From: Mycolicibacterium flavescens
GTDB taxonomy: Bacteria > Actinomycetota > Actinomycetes > Mycobacteriales > Mycobacteriaceae
NCBI RefSeq assembly: GCF_001722335.1
Contig: NZ_MIHA01000006.1
Span: 186,001 to 250,000, forward strand
Reading direction: 5' to 3'
DNA length: 64,000 nucleotides
The notes under the pieces were generated by a model. That model did no database searches, was not told the DNA's origin, and saw nothing but the letters and a program-made list of their open reading frames with translations. Positions 55,228 through 63,888 of this stretch are shown here, piece by piece (within the stretch, counting starts at the first letter, position 1; every line of letters starts with the position of its first letter). The translations under genes were made by a program, and so were the position numbers.

Positions 55228-55647
55228 ATGAACACTCGACTCGTTGCGGCGGCGGCCGTCCTGCTGGTCGTCGGAGCCGCGGGCTGCTCGTCGAAACCCG
55301 CGGCACTGGGCGGCACCACCGCGAAGGTGACGATCAACGGTGAGAGCACCGGCGGCCCGCATCCGGTGCGATGCTCGCAGAGCGGCTGGCTGTGGACAAT
55401 CGAGACGCCCGACGACGAGAAGGGTTTCGTCGCCGACCTCGACACCGGCGACGCGGTGACCGTGCAGGCGGTCACGTTCTCCGACTTCGGCGGGTTCACC
55501 GGCAACTTCTGGCGCGACAACATCGGTGAGGCCGAGGTGACCGGCGCCGGCGGCAAGTTCGTCATCTCCGGATCGGCGGACGGCTCGTTCGTCGACAATC
55601 CGAGCAACGCGGTGACCGCGACGTTCCGGATCGAGGCCAACTGTTGA
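55228..55647 (+). CDS. LpqH/LppE-family lipoprotein
   Basis: Lipoprotein of 139 residues with a signal peptide ending in the lipobox VGAAGCSS (lipidated Cys20). The mature part resembles the LpqH (19-kDa antigen)/LppE family: AKVTINGE, a pair of Cys (RCSQSG and the final ANC), and AGGKFVISGSADGSF. It is exported and membrane-bound. It overlaps the next gene by 4 bp, so the two are coupled. Confidence 0.82.
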   Translation: MNTRLVAAAAVLLVVGAAGCSSKPAALGGTTAKVTINGESTGGPHPVRCSQSGWLWTIETPDDEKGFVADLDTGDAVTVQAVTFSDFGGFTGNFWRDNIGEAEVTGAGGKFVISGSADGSFVDNPSNAVTATFRIEANC

Positions 55648-56018
55648 CGGTCCAGGCGTTCCGCCGCGCGGTCGAGGCCGGTGACCTCGACACCCTGATG
55701 GCGCAGTTCCGCGACGATGTCGTCTTCCACAGTCCCGTGGTGTTCACCCCGTACCGGGGGCGCGACGCGCTGCGGCCCATCCTGGCGGCGGTGATGGAGG
55801 TCTTCGAGGATTTCCGGTACGTGCGTGAGATCGGTGCACCCGACTCGCCCGATCATGCGCTGGTGTTCCAGGCCCGGGTCGGCGACAAGGACCTCGAGGG
55901 CTGCGACTTCCTCCGGGTCGACGAGTCCGGAGCGATCAGCGAACTCACTGTGATGGTGCGCCCGATGTCGGCGACGCTGACGCTGGCCGACCGGATGAAG
56001 GCCCGACTCGCCGGCTGA
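55644..56018 (+). CDS. SnoaL/NTF2-like small protein
   Basis: Protein of 124 residues with an NTF2-like fold of the SnoaL type: FRRAVEAGDLDTLMAQFRDD, VVFHSPVVFTPYRGRDALRP and VMVRPMSATLTLADRMKARL. It starts at TTG 55644, overlapping the stop of the lipoprotein gene. Such proteins may be isomerases, hydrolases or ligand binders. No catalytic pair can be assigned confidently. Confidence 0.72.
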   Translation: MTVQAFRRAVEAGDLDTLMAQFRDDVVFHSPVVFTPYRGRDALRPILAAVMEVFEDFRYVREIGAPDSPDHALVFQARVGDKDLEGCDFLRVDESGAISELTVMVRPMSATLTLADRMKARLAG

Positions 56019-56027
56019 TAAGGCCAC

Positions 56028-56038
56028 TGGTAAGACCA
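56028..56038 (+). promoter_or_regulatory. FadR-type operator TGGTAAGACCA
   Basis: TGGT-AAG-ACCA lies 37 bp upstream of the GntR/FCD gene. It matches the TGGTNNNACCA form of FadR-type sites, e.g. ATCTGGTACGACCAGAT in E. coli fadB. Autoregulation by the adjacent regulator is inferred. Confidence 0.6.
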
Positions 56039-56075
56039 CTTGACCTCTGGCCGTCCGGCTGGCAGGGTGAGCTGC

Positions 56076-56798
56076 ATGGCGCTGCAACCCGTGAACCGAC
56101 GCTCGGTGCCCGAGGACGTGTTCGACCAGATCATGTCCGAAGTCCTCAGCGGCGCGATGCAGCCCGGCGAAGCGCTGCCCAGCGAGCGCCGGCTGGCCGA
56201 GGTGCTCGGCGTGTCGCGGCCCGCCGTCCGGGAGGCGCTCAAGCGACTGACCGCCGCGGGCCTGGTCGAGGTGCGGCAGGGTGACGCGACGACGGTGCGC
56301 GACTTCCGCCGCCACGCCGGCCTCGATCTGCTGCCGCAATTGCTGTTCCGCTCCGGCGAACTCGACACCTCGGTGGTGCGCTCGATCCTGGAGACCCGCC
56401 TGCACAACGGCCCGAAGGTCGCCGAACTCGCCGCCGAGCGCGGAACCCCCGAGTTGGCACCAGTACTGCACGAGGCGGTGCGGGCCCTGACCGACGAGGA
56501 CGATCCCGTCGAAAAGCAGCGCCACGCGCTGACGTTCTGGGATCACGTCGTCGACGGTGCCGATTCGATCGCCTTCCGGCTGATGTACAACACCCTGCGC
56601 GCGACCTACGAACCCGCCCTCGCCGCGCTGGCGGTGGTGATGGCCGACGAGGTGGGCAGGCCGCAGGCCTACCGCGTGCTGGCCGACGCGATCACCGCCG
56701 GTGATCCGACGGCGGCCCGCCGCGCCGCCGAAGACCTTCTCCAACCCGCCACCGCAACCCTGCTCGACGCCCTGCAGAGTCTGGAGGACGACCGATGA
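56076..56798 (+). CDS. GntR/FadR-family regulator with FCD domain
   Basis: Regulator of 240 residues. The winged-helix HTH ([20 protein letters not shown], then [20 protein letters not shown]) is followed by an FCD helical domain ([20 protein letters not shown]). FadR proteins sense acyl-CoA and control fatty-acid genes. Its stop overlaps the start of the fatty-acid-hydroxylase gene by 4 bp, so the target is probably in the same operon. A FadR-like site precedes it. Confidence 0.86.
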   Translation: MALQPVNRRSVPEDVFDQIMSEVLSGAMQPGEALPSERRLAEVLGVSRPAVREALKRLTAAGLVEVRQGDATTVRDFRRHAGLDLLPQLLFRSGELDTSVVRSILETRLHNGPKVAELAAERGTPELAPVLHEAVRALTDEDDPVEKQRHALTFWDHVVDGADSIAFRLMYNTLRATYEPALAALAVVMADEVGRPQAYRVLADAITAGDPTAARRAAEDLLQPATATLLDALQSLEDDR

Positions 56799-57460
56799 TC
56801 ACCGAACCCGCTGCCCGAAAAATGTTCTCGCTCGGCGATGCCGGCCGCGAATTCCTGCGCCACCCCTCCCCCTGGCTGATCGGCGCGACACTGGTCGCCG
56901 CGCTGACGGCCCGGATTGTCGTGGGCGACTGGCAGATCACCGACGCGATCGTGCCGGTGGCGATGCTCGCGCTGTTCCCGTTCTTCGAGTGGCTCATCCA
57001 CGTCTTCGTGCTGCACTGGCGGCCGAAACGGTTGGGCGCGGTCACCATCGATCCGCTGCTCGCCCGCGAACACCGGGCGCATCACCGAGATCCGCGCAGC
57101 GTCCCGCTGATCTTCATCCCGTGGAAGTCGTTGGTGACCTGGGTGCTGCCGCTGACGGTGGTGGTCGGCCTGTTCGCGTTCCCGCGGCTGGGGATGGGCC
57201 TGACGTATCTGGTGTGCATCGGCACGCTGGGCCTGCTCTACGAGTGGACCCACTACCTGATCCACAGCGACTACAAGCCGAAAACCCGTGTCTACCGGGC
57301 GATCTGGCGCAACCACCGCCATCATCACTTCAAGAACGAGCACTACTGGTTCACCGTGACCAGCAGCGGCACCGCCGACCGAGTGCTCGGCACCTACCCG
57401 GATCCGGGGACAGTGCAGAACTCACCGACCGCGAAAAACCTGCACGCCCAAGCGGTGTGA
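56795..57460 (+). CDS. Fatty-acid hydroxylase/sterol desaturase family membrane protein
   Basis: Membrane di-iron enzyme of 221 residues. Histidine boxes HVFVLH, HRAHHRD and HRHHHF are spaced as in the sterol-desaturase/fatty-acid-hydroxylase family. Three or four hydrophobic segments lie at about residues 28-50, 55-72, 118-135 and 140-160. It would hydroxylate or desaturate an acyl chain or sterol ring. It is translationally coupled to the FadR-type regulator and convergent with an L,D-transpeptidase gene. Confidence 0.85.
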   Translation: MITEPAARKMFSLGDAGREFLRHPSPWLIGATLVAALTARIVVGDWQITDAIVPVAMLALFPFFEWLIHVFVLHWRPKRLGAVTIDPLLAREHRAHHRDPRSVPLIFIPWKSLVTWVLPLTVVVGLFAFPRLGMGLTYLVCIGTLGLLYEWTHYLIHSDYKPKTRVYRAIWRNHRHHHFKNEHYWFTVTSSGTADRVLGTYPDPGTVQNSPTAKNLHAQAV

Positions 57461-57471
57461 GACGCGGTCGG

Positions 57472-58212
57472 TCAGGACTGGACGATGACCGGGTCGCCGA
57501 CGCCGACCGTGTTGTAGTACCAGTCGGCGTTGTCGGGGCTGAGGTTGATGCAGCCGTGACTGACGTTGGCGTAGCCCTGCGAACCCGTCGACCACGGCGC
57601 GCCGTGCACGTAGACCCCGCCCCAGGTGATGCGCACGGCGTCGTACACCGTGAGCTTGTAGCCCTCCGGATCGTCGAGCGGGATGCCGATGGTGCGCGAG
57701 TCCATGATCACCACGTCCTCTTTCTCGAGGACCCGGAACGTGCCGGTCGGCGTCGGGAACTTGGCCTTACCCATCGACGCGGGCATCTCGCGCGCGACCT
57801 CGCCGTCGATGCTCACGGTGAACGTGTGCGCGTCGATGTCGGCGACGCTGACCACCGACGCTCCGGTCTGGAAGCTGGCCTTGGTGTTGCCCGCCGTCAC
57901 GCTGATGGTCGAGTGCGCGGGCCAGAACGTCGTCGGATTCCATTGCAGTTCACGGTCACTGAGCCAGGTCATGGTGCCCTGCGGGAGTACCGGCGCGGAG
58001 ATCTTCACGCTCTGCTCGACAGCGGCGCGATCGCGGACCGGGTGATCGAACGTCACCGTGACCGGATGCGCCACCCCCACCGTCTGCCCGGCGGGATCGA
58101 TGTTGGCTCCGTCGGCCGGCGATGAGATCCCGGCCGCGCTGGTTGCGGCGGACCCCGCGAGAGCCAGCATCGCGACGCTCACCGTCGCGAGCATGTGTCG
58201 AAGCTTCAGCAC
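57472..58212 (-). CDS. L,D-transpeptidase
   Basis: Exported protein of 246 residues. A signal peptide (about residues 1-26) precedes an Ig-like domain (residues 30-110) and the YkuD catalytic domain, with MGKAKFPTPTGTFRVLEKED, GVYVHGAPW and the active-site SHGCINLSP. The domain order is that of mycobacterial L,D-transpeptidases forming 3-to-3 peptidoglycan crosslinks. Length and lack of a lipobox resemble LdtMt1. It is targeted by carbapenems in the family. Confidence 0.9.
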   Translation of the reverse strand: MLKLRHMLATVSVAMLALAGSAATSAAGISSPADGANIDPAGQTVGVAHPVTVTFDHPVRDRAAVEQSVKISAPVLPQGTMTWLSDRELQWNPTTFWPAHSTISVTAGNTKASFQTGASVVSVADIDAHTFTVSIDGEVAREMPASMGKAKFPTPTGTFRVLEKEDVVIMDSRTIGIPLDDPEGYKLTVYDAVRITWGGVYVHGAPWSTGSQGYANVSHGCINLSPDNADWYYNTVGVGDPVIVQS

Positions 58213-58316
58213 ACTTCCATCCTAGGTCGTCAGGCGGGGTTACCCCCGTATCCGCAAGTCGCGCGCCCTACGGCTGTCGTCTTGGATGGTTTATCGAACG
58301 CGCTGCTCAGTTCGTT

Positions 58317-58934
58317 TCACACCGCGTCGATGCGGGCCGGGGTGGCGAGCCGGTTGACGGCCAGCAACAAGTAGCCGACGCCGAGCACCGCGGCTCCGAG
58401 CACACCGATGTTGACCGCGACGGTGCCCACGCCGACCAGGTCGGGGTCCAGGAAGTAGTACGGCGCGCGTCGGCCGAGACGGTTGAGCACGACCAGCGCC
58501 ACCACCGCGTACGCCGCGGGGTACACCAGCCACGCCAGCGGCTGCCACCACTGCACCCGGCCCCCTCCGCGGCCCACCAGCAGCCAGTCGGACAGAGCCA
58601 GCACCGGCACGACGACGTGCAGCAGGATGTTGGCGACGGTGTAGCCCATGCTGTACTCGGTCAGCAGCAGGTTCCAGATCGCTCCTGCGAGAAGCACATA
58701 CAGCACCACCGCGCCGCGTAATCCGACCCGGGCGTCGGCCCGCGGTGAGAGCAGGGTCCACAGGTAGTAGCCGGCCGCCAGCAGGTTCGCCTGGTAAGTG
58801 AACGTGATCAACCGCCAGGCAACGCCCGACCGCGAGGACACCTCCACGACGGCCAGCGCCAGCACGACCGCGGCGACGATCGCGATCCGCACCACCAGCC
58901 GCAAGGTCACCGACCCTGCGCCCGGTGCGGTCAC
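58317..58934 (-). CDS. Pr6Pr family membrane protein
   Basis: Polytopic membrane protein of 205 residues with six to seven helices. FTYQANLLAAGYYLWTLL, YSMGYTVANILLHVVVPVLA and WLVYPAAYAVVALVVL are typical of the Pr6Pr family, related in shape to the FAR-17a/AIG1 fold. Its function is unknown. Its first codon overlaps the stop of the DUF7159 gene by 4 bp, so the pair is coupled. Confidence 0.82.
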   Translation of the reverse strand: MTAPGAGSVTLRLVVRIAIVAAVVLALAVVEVSSRSGVAWRLITFTYQANLLAAGYYLWTLLSPRADARVGLRGAVVLYVLLAGAIWNLLLTEYSMGYTVANILLHVVVPVLALSDWLLVGRGGGRVQWWQPLAWLVYPAAYAVVALVVLNRLGRRAPYYFLDPDLVGVGTVAVNIGVLGAAVLGVGYLLLAVNRLATPARIDAV

Positions 58935-60283
58935 GGCGGTGGCATCAGCGGCGGAGCGTCCGGTGGCGGTGCTTCAGGTGCCGGTGGTGGCGGTGGTGCT
59001 TCGGGGGGCGGTGGCGGCGGGACGGCCTCGGGTGGCGCGGGGGGAGGCGGCGGCGGTGCCAGCGCCGGGTCCGGCGGCGCCAGCGCCGGGTCGACGGCGG
59101 GGGGCGGGTTGTCGCCCACGTCGGAGAGCCGGTCGCGGATCCGCTGCAGGAACCCGCGTCGCTCGGGTACCGGTGTCGGCTCGGCGGGGACAAGGCCCGG
59201 CGCCATCGACTCCGGCGGCAGGGTGGGCGCGCCGGGGAACGCGGCGACCGGCGGTTCGGGGGCGAGGACCTGCGGCGCAGGCACCTCCTCGATCGCGGCG
59301 GGTGGCTCGGCGGGCAGCTCGGCCGGCGGCGGCGCCACCACGGGCGGCGGAGGAGCCGGCAGCGCCGCGGGCGCGGGCGAGACGGCTGGGCGCGGCGCGG
59401 CGGCGGGCACGTCGGGTGAGGACTTGGCGGCAGGGCTCGGCGCGAAGTCACGCTCACCGGAACCCAGTTGCATGCTCAGCGCCGCCGACACCGAGACCAC
59501 GAAGGTCACCGTGCCCGCGGCCAGCAGCGCGAGAGGTCCGGTCATGGTCGCCGCACGTGCCCCGACCTTGGGCCGCGAATCGACGCGCCGGTCCTCCCGG
59601 TAGTCGAGAGCCGTCTCACTGCTGTGCGCGGCGGCCAGCGCGGCGCCCCGGGCCAACGCCAACTCCGCCTCGGCGGGCGCGAACACCGGCACCGCCAGCA
59701 CATCCTCCAGTCGCGGCATCAGCGCGTCCAGGCCTGCGCCGGAACCGACCAGCACCAGCGCCTCCGGCCGCCAGTCCGCTTTGGCGAACACGGTGCGCAG
59801 CCAACGGACGAGCGCCTCCTCGTCGGCGATGGAGTGATTCACCGCGGTCTGCACGGCGCCTTCGCCGGTGTGCACGACGAGCGCGATCACGGTGTGCGAT
59901 TCGACCACGCAGACGGCGGTGACGTCGTTGCCGATCACCTCGGCGACCCCCCACGCCAGCGCTTCGGAAGCCTCCGGGAGACGCACCGGCACCACGTTGT
60001 CGAACCCGCACTGGTTCAACGACCTGAGCAGCAGCGTGGCCTCGAGGTTCGCGTCGTCGCTCCACGTCACGCCGATCGAACGCAACCGGCGGCCGCTCTC
60101 GGTGGCCAGCGCCTCGCAGCGCAGCACCGCCGCGGCCGCCTCGTCGGAGGTCTGGCGCGGAGTCGAGCGTCGAGGCGGATAGATGGTGTCGCGGTCGACA
60201 GTGTCGCCGTCGGCGTCGGGCCCTTCGACGAGGACCAGGCCGACGGCTGACGGAGTCACCGACAAGCCGAGTACGGCGTCCAC
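58931..60283 (-). CDS. DUF7159-type mycobacterial protein with ASKHA-like domain and proline-rich tail
   Basis: Protein of 450 residues in three parts. The N-terminal 230 residues resemble an ASKHA (Hsp70/actin-like) nucleotide-binding half (MDAVLGLSVTPSAVGLVLVE, then LVLVGSGAGLDALMPRL). One membrane helix (about 245-268) precedes a tail of about 180 residues very rich in Pro and Ala. The architecture is known only from actinobacteria, mainly mycobacteria. It would put the ASKHA domain in the cytosol and the proline tail outside. It may sense or organise the envelope. Coupled to a Pr6Pr membrane protein. Confidence 0.75.
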   Translation of the reverse strand: MDAVLGLSVTPSAVGLVLVEGPDADGDTVDRDTIYPPRRSTPRQTSDEAAAAVLRCEALATESGRRLRSIGVTWSDDANLEATLLLRSLNQCGFDNVVPVRLPEASEALAWGVAEVIGNDVTAVCVVESHTVIALVVHTGEGAVQTAVNHSIADEEALVRWLRTVFAKADWRPEALVLVGSGAGLDALMPRLEDVLAVPVFAPAEAELALARGAALAAAHSSETALDYREDRRVDSRPKVGARAATMTGPLALLAAGTVTFVVSVSAALSMQLGSGERDFAPSPAAKSSPDVPAAAPRPAVSPAPAALPAPPPPVVAPPPAELPAEPPAAIEEVPAPQVLAPEPPVAAFPGAPTLPPESMAPGLVPAEPTPVPERRGFLQRIRDRLSDVGDNPPPAVDPALAPPDPALAPPPPPPAPPEAVPPPPPPEAPPPPPAPEAPPPDAPPLMPPP

Positions 60284-60616
60284 TCACACCCCTTCTGGAC
60301 GTCCATTCACCGGGGTGACCGTAACAGGAGTATCGGCGTACAGCTTGCCGGGTACCGGGTGGTCGTGCGCTTCACCGCCGTCAATTGGCGGCGCCAAATG
60401 TGCTGTGTAACAAGAACCTCCTGCACGGCAGCATCGCGGTCTTTGCCGCGCTGATGTGGCCGTCGGTGGGGGCGTCCGCCGGCCGAGCGTCGTGCGATGT
60501 GGCCAACTCGTAACCGCACCGCGACGCATTTCGCTGTCGGAGGCCGCGACCATGGAACCGGACCGCCCGCGCGGGCGTCTGAAGCGACAACGGTGTCGTG
60601 ACGGAGGAGGCCGACG
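60284..60616. other. Intergenic region, 333 bp, with a palindrome
   Basis: No convincing gene. It contains the perfect palindrome TTGGCG-G-CGCCAA (60385-60397), possibly an operator, and GGAGGAGG upstream of the next ATG (60605-60612). Minus-strand ORFs across it have no clear start or family. Confidence 0.4.
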
Positions 60617-60844
60617 ATGTCAGTTGCGGTAGACCTCGACCTGCCGGCGGTGGACGCGCGCAGCCTCGGCACGGTGACGGTGCGGTACCTCGGCCTCGCG
60701 CGCTCGCACGCGGACTGCTCCTGCGGCTGGACCGGCAAACTTCGACTGCTCAAGGCCGCCGCCGAACAGGACGCCTGGATGCACTCGATCCACGAACGCT
60801 GCCAGGTGGCCGTACCGCTGGTGCGTCCCGCCGTCGCGCGTTGA
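60617..60844 (+). CDS. Small putative zinc-binding protein, 75 residues
   Basis: Protein starting MSVAVDLDLPAVDARSLG. Two cysteines in HADCSCGWTGKLR and a later HSIHERC supply a possible C-x-C/H-x-x-H-x-x-C metal set. A good GGAGGAGG ribosome site lies 4 bases before the ATG. It is convergent with threonine dehydratase. No domain is recognised, and the metal-binding idea is pattern-based. Confidence 0.6.
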   Translation: MSVAVDLDLPAVDARSLGTVTVRYLGLARSHADCSCGWTGKLRLLKAAAEQDAWMHSIHERCQVAVPLVRPAVAR

Positions 60845-60846
60845 CG

Positions 60847-61797
60847 CTATCCGGCCAGAATCTCCTGCAGCAGGCTCGGTTGCACGTTCCCACCGGACAG
60901 CACGACCACAGTCCGGCCCGGCGGCAGATCGACCGACCGGTACGCGGCCAGGGCGACCGCACCGCTGGGCTCGCTGACCAGATGAGCTCGGTAGGCGAAT
61001 TCCGCTACCGCCGAACGGATTTGATCCTCGGTCACGGTGACCACATCATCGAGCACGCGCTGCAGGTGAGCGAAGGTCAGCTCGGACGGTTGTGAGCGCA
61101 GGCCGTCGGCGATGGTGCGATTGCGGTCCTCGATGGGCCAGTCCACCCGCTGCCCGGTGCGGAACGCCTGCGCGGTGTCGCCGGCGAGTTCGGGCTCGAC
61201 GCCGATGACCCGCGCCGACGGGCACAGCGCCTTGATCGCGGTGCCGATCCCGGAGGACAGTCCGCCGCCGCTGACCGGCACCAGCACCGTCTCGACGCTG
61301 GGCAGGTCCTCGGCGATCTCGAGCCCGATGGTGCCCTGCCCGGCGATGATGTCGGGGTGGTCGAACGGCGGGATCAGCACGCCGCCGGTCTCCTCGAGGA
61401 CCTCGGCGGCGACCCGTTCGCGCTGCCCGGCGCCGCACAGCACCACCCGCGCACCGTGGGCGCGGGTGGCCTCCACCTTGACCGCCGGTGTCTCCTCCGG
61501 CATCACGATGTGGGCCGGAACCCCGTAGATCGCCGCCGCGTAAGCGACCGCCTGCGCATGGTTGCCGCTCGAGTAGGCCACCACTCCCCTGGTCCGCACC
61601 GACTCGTCGAGGCGGCCGATCGCGTTGAACGCGCCGCGCACCTTGAACGCGCCGACCGACTGGAGGTTCTCCGGTTTGACCCACAGCGGCCGGTCGTCGT
61701 CACCGGCCCACGGCGCCGGGATCAGCGGCGTACGCAGCACGAACGCGCGGATCCGGGCGGCGGCCTGTTCGATGTCCCCGATCGTCACCAGCTCCAT
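60847..61797 (-). CDS. Threonine/serine dehydratase, PLP-dependent
   Basis: PLP enzyme of 316 residues of fold type II. SVGAFKVRGAFNAI carries the Schiff-base lysine, YSSGNHAQ contacts substrate, and VPVSGGGLSSGIG binds the phosphate. There is no C-terminal ACT-like regulatory domain, so this is the catabolic or short type. It would deaminate threonine or serine to 2-oxo acids; a racemase is an alternative. It is divergent to agmatinase. Confidence 0.87.
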   Translation of the reverse strand: MELVTIGDIEQAAARIRAFVLRTPLIPAPWAGDDDRPLWVKPENLQSVGAFKVRGAFNAIGRLDESVRTRGVVAYSSGNHAQAVAYAAAIYGVPAHIVMPEETPAVKVEATRAHGARVVLCGAGQRERVAAEVLEETGGVLIPPFDHPDIIAGQGTIGLEIAEDLPSVETVLVPVSGGGLSSGIGTAIKALCPSARVIGVEPELAGDTAQAFRTGQRVDWPIEDRNRTIADGLRSQPSELTFAHLQRVLDDVVTVTEDQIRSAVAEFAYRAHLVSEPSGAVALAAYRSVDLPPGRTVVVLSGGNVQPSLLQEILAG

Positions 61798-61945
61798 CGG
61801 TTCAGTCTGGCCCAGCGCGCGACGCAGAGCCCAACCGGGAGTGCGGTCGGCCTCGCCGACGACAGGCCCGGCTCGTCGGGTGATCCGCGAAACTCGGTGT
61901 CGCGCATGGCCTGAAATGTGCTCGGCAAGGGATTACGGTCATCGC

Positions 61946-62995
61946 ATGGGTCATGACCACGGCCATCGCCGCGAACTGCCACCGGGAATGGCCGAACAAC
62001 TGGAACTGGCGTATGCGGGCGTGGCCTCGTTCGGGCACCGTCCGTTCCTCACCGAGCCCGAGCAGCTCGAGTCGTGGCGGCCCGACGTCGCGATCGTCGG
62101 CGCCCCGTTCGACATCGCCACGACCAACCGTCCCGGCGCGCGTTTCGGTCCGCGCGCGATCAGGGCGACGGCCTACGAGCCGGGCACCTATCACATGGAT
62201 CTCGGTCTGGAGATCTTCGACTGGCTCGAGGTGGTCGACTTCGGCGACGCCTACTGTCCGCACGGCCAGACCGAGATCTCACACGCCAACATCCGCGAGC
62301 GCGTCCATACCGTGGCCTCGCGCGGCATCGTGCCGGTGGTGCTGGGCGGCGACCATTCCATCACCTGGCCGGCCGCGACCGCCGTCGCCGACGTGCACGG
62401 CTACGGCAACGTCGGCATCGTGCACTTCGACGCGCACGCCGACACCGCCGACGAGATCGAGGGCAACCTGGCCAGTCACGGCACCCCGATGCGGCGGCTG
62501 ATCGAATCCGGTGCGGTGCCGGGGGCCAATTTCGTCCAGGTCGGGCTGCGCGGGTACTGGCCGCCGCAGGACACCTTCGAGTGGATGCTCGAACAACGCA
62601 TGACCTGGCACACGATGCAGGAGATCTGGGAGCGCGGCTTCAAGGACGTGATGCGGGACGCGGTCGCCGAGGCGCTCGCCAAGGCCGACAAGCTGTATGT
62701 GTCCGTCGACATCGACGTGCTCGACCCGGCGCACGCGCCGGGCACCGGAACACCCGAACCGGGCGGTATCACCACCGCGGACCTGCTGCGCATGGTGCGC
62801 CAACTGTGTCGTGACCACGATGTCGTCGGGGTCGACGTCGTGGAGGTCGCACCGGCCTACGACCATGCCGAGTTGACCGTGAACGCCGCGCACCGGGTGG
62901 TGTTCGAGGCGCTGAGCGGTATGGCGGCGCGCCGCCGCGACGCCGCCGGTGCGGAGCCGGGCCCGCCCGCCCGGCCGGCGACGGGTGCAGACTGA
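61946..62995 (+). CDS. speB: Agmatinase / ureohydrolase
   Basis: Mn-dependent ureohydrolase of 349 residues. LGGDHSITWP, VHFDAHADTAD and VSVDIDVLDPAHAPGTGTPE carry the metal-ligand His and Asp residues of the arginase superfamily. It is closest to agmatinase or guanidinobutyrase, which makes putrescine or 4-aminobutyrate and urea. The N-terminus MGHDHGHRRELPPG is His-rich. Its last 25 residues are Ala/Pro-rich. It is divergent from the dehydratase. Confidence 0.87.
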   Translation: MGHDHGHRRELPPGMAEQLELAYAGVASFGHRPFLTEPEQLESWRPDVAIVGAPFDIATTNRPGARFGPRAIRATAYEPGTYHMDLGLEIFDWLEVVDFGDAYCPHGQTEISHANIRERVHTVASRGIVPVVLGGDHSITWPAATAVADVHGYGNVGIVHFDAHADTADEIEGNLASHGTPMRRLIESGAVPGANFVQVGLRGYWPPQDTFEWMLEQRMTWHTMQEIWERGFKDVMRDAVAEALAKADKLYVSVDIDVLDPAHAPGTGTPEPGGITTADLLRMVRQLCRDHDVVGVDVVEVAPAYDHAELTVNAAHRVVFEALSGMAARRRDAAGAEPGPPARPATGAD

Positions 62996-62999
62996 ACCC

Positions 63000-63377
63000 A
63001 TGGCCGGAACCCTCTACTTCGACGGCAACTGCGGGATGTGCACCCGCGCGGTGTACTTCATCGCCAACCTCGACCGCACCGGGCAACTGAAGACCGCGCC
63101 GTTGCAGAGCCACGGTGTCGCCGAGCGGCTCGGCGTTCCGGCGTCGCGGCTCCTCGACGCGGCGCGCTGGCTGGACACCGACGGCAGTGTCTACGAGAGC
63201 GCCGAAGCGATGAACGCCGCGGTCGCGACGGCGCTCGGGACCCGGTGGCCGCTGCGCCTGTACCGGCTGCCGGGGGTCCGTGCGATACAGGACGCGGTCT
63301 ACCGCTACGTCGCCGGACACCGCTACCGCTTCCCCGGTACGACGCCGTACTGCGAAACGCATCCGGTGTCCTGCTGA
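63000..63377 (+). CDS. DCC-family thiol-disulfide oxidoreductase-like protein (DUF393)
   Basis: Protein of 125 residues of the DUF393/DCC family, thioredoxin-fold proteins with an N-terminal redox motif, here FDGNCGMCTRAVYF. YRLPGVRAIQDAVYRYVAGH is the typical second half. ATG 63000 is four bases after the agmatinase stop. Function is unknown; the CxxC suggests disulfide exchange. Confidence 0.82.
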   Translation: MAGTLYFDGNCGMCTRAVYFIANLDRTGQLKTAPLQSHGVAERLGVPASRLLDAARWLDTDGSVYESAEAMNAAVATALGTRWPLRLYRLPGVRAIQDAVYRYVAGHRYRFPGTTPYCETHPVSC

Positions 63378-63384
63378 GCGGCCG

Positions 63385-63888
63385 GTGAAAACTGTCGTCG
63401 AACTGCGCCCGACGCAGCCGGTCGACCTCGACGCGATCGGCCTGATCTACCGGCACTACGTCGAAAACTCCGTCGCCACATTCGAACTCGTCGCACCCGA
63501 TCGCGGCGAATGGGAGCATCGGCTGCAGGCGGTGCGCGCCGCCGGTTTGCCGTTCCTCACCGCCACGGTGGACGGCGAGGTTGCCGGTTACGGGTACTGC
63601 GCTCCGTGGAAGACCCGGCCGGCCTACCGGCACACCGTCGAGGACTCGGTGTATGTGGCCCCGCATGCGCGTGGTCGCGGCATCGGGGGCAGGCTGCTCG
63701 ACGAACTGCTGATCTGTTGCGCGCAGGCCGGAATCCGTCAGGTGATCGCGGTGATCGTCGACGACGGAGCGGACTCGGCTGCGCTGCACCGCAAGCGCGG
63801 GTTCTCGGAAGCGGGCCGGCTACGCGCGGTCGGGTTCAAACACGACCGGTGGCTCGACACCGTGCTGCTGCAGCGCAGCCTGGGCTAG
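63385..63888 (+). CDS. GNAT acetyltransferase, phosphinothricin-acetyltransferase-like
   Basis: GNAT-fold protein of 167 residues. DLDAIGLIYRHYVENSVATF and YGYCAPWKTRPAYRHTVEDS resemble phosphinothricin/methionine-sulfoximine N-acetyltransferases, and VYVAPHARGRGIGGRLLDEL is the acetyl-CoA loop. GTG 63385 is used, seven bases after the previous stop, so it is probably in the agmatinase-DCC operon. Its stop shares CTAG with a convergent gene at the window edge. Confidence 0.83.
   Translation: MKTVVELRPTQPVDLDAIGLIYRHYVENSVATFELVAPDRGEWEHRLQAVRAAGLPFLTATVDGEVAGYGYCAPWKTRPAYRHTVEDSVYVAPHARGRGIGGRLLDELLICCAQAGIRQVIAVIVDDGADSAALHRKRGFSEAGRLRAVGFKHDRWLDTVLLQRSLG

Noticed and set aside
58280..58316. 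Weak stem CGAAC...GTTCG after the Pr6Pr gene as terminator
   Set aside because: Only five pairs with a ten-base loop and no T-tract; too weak to call.
58945..60283. Several open frames on both strands over the proline tail of the DUF7159 protein
   Set aside because: Low-complexity codons create open frames in all phases; only the minus-strand frame from 60283 has an ordered domain.
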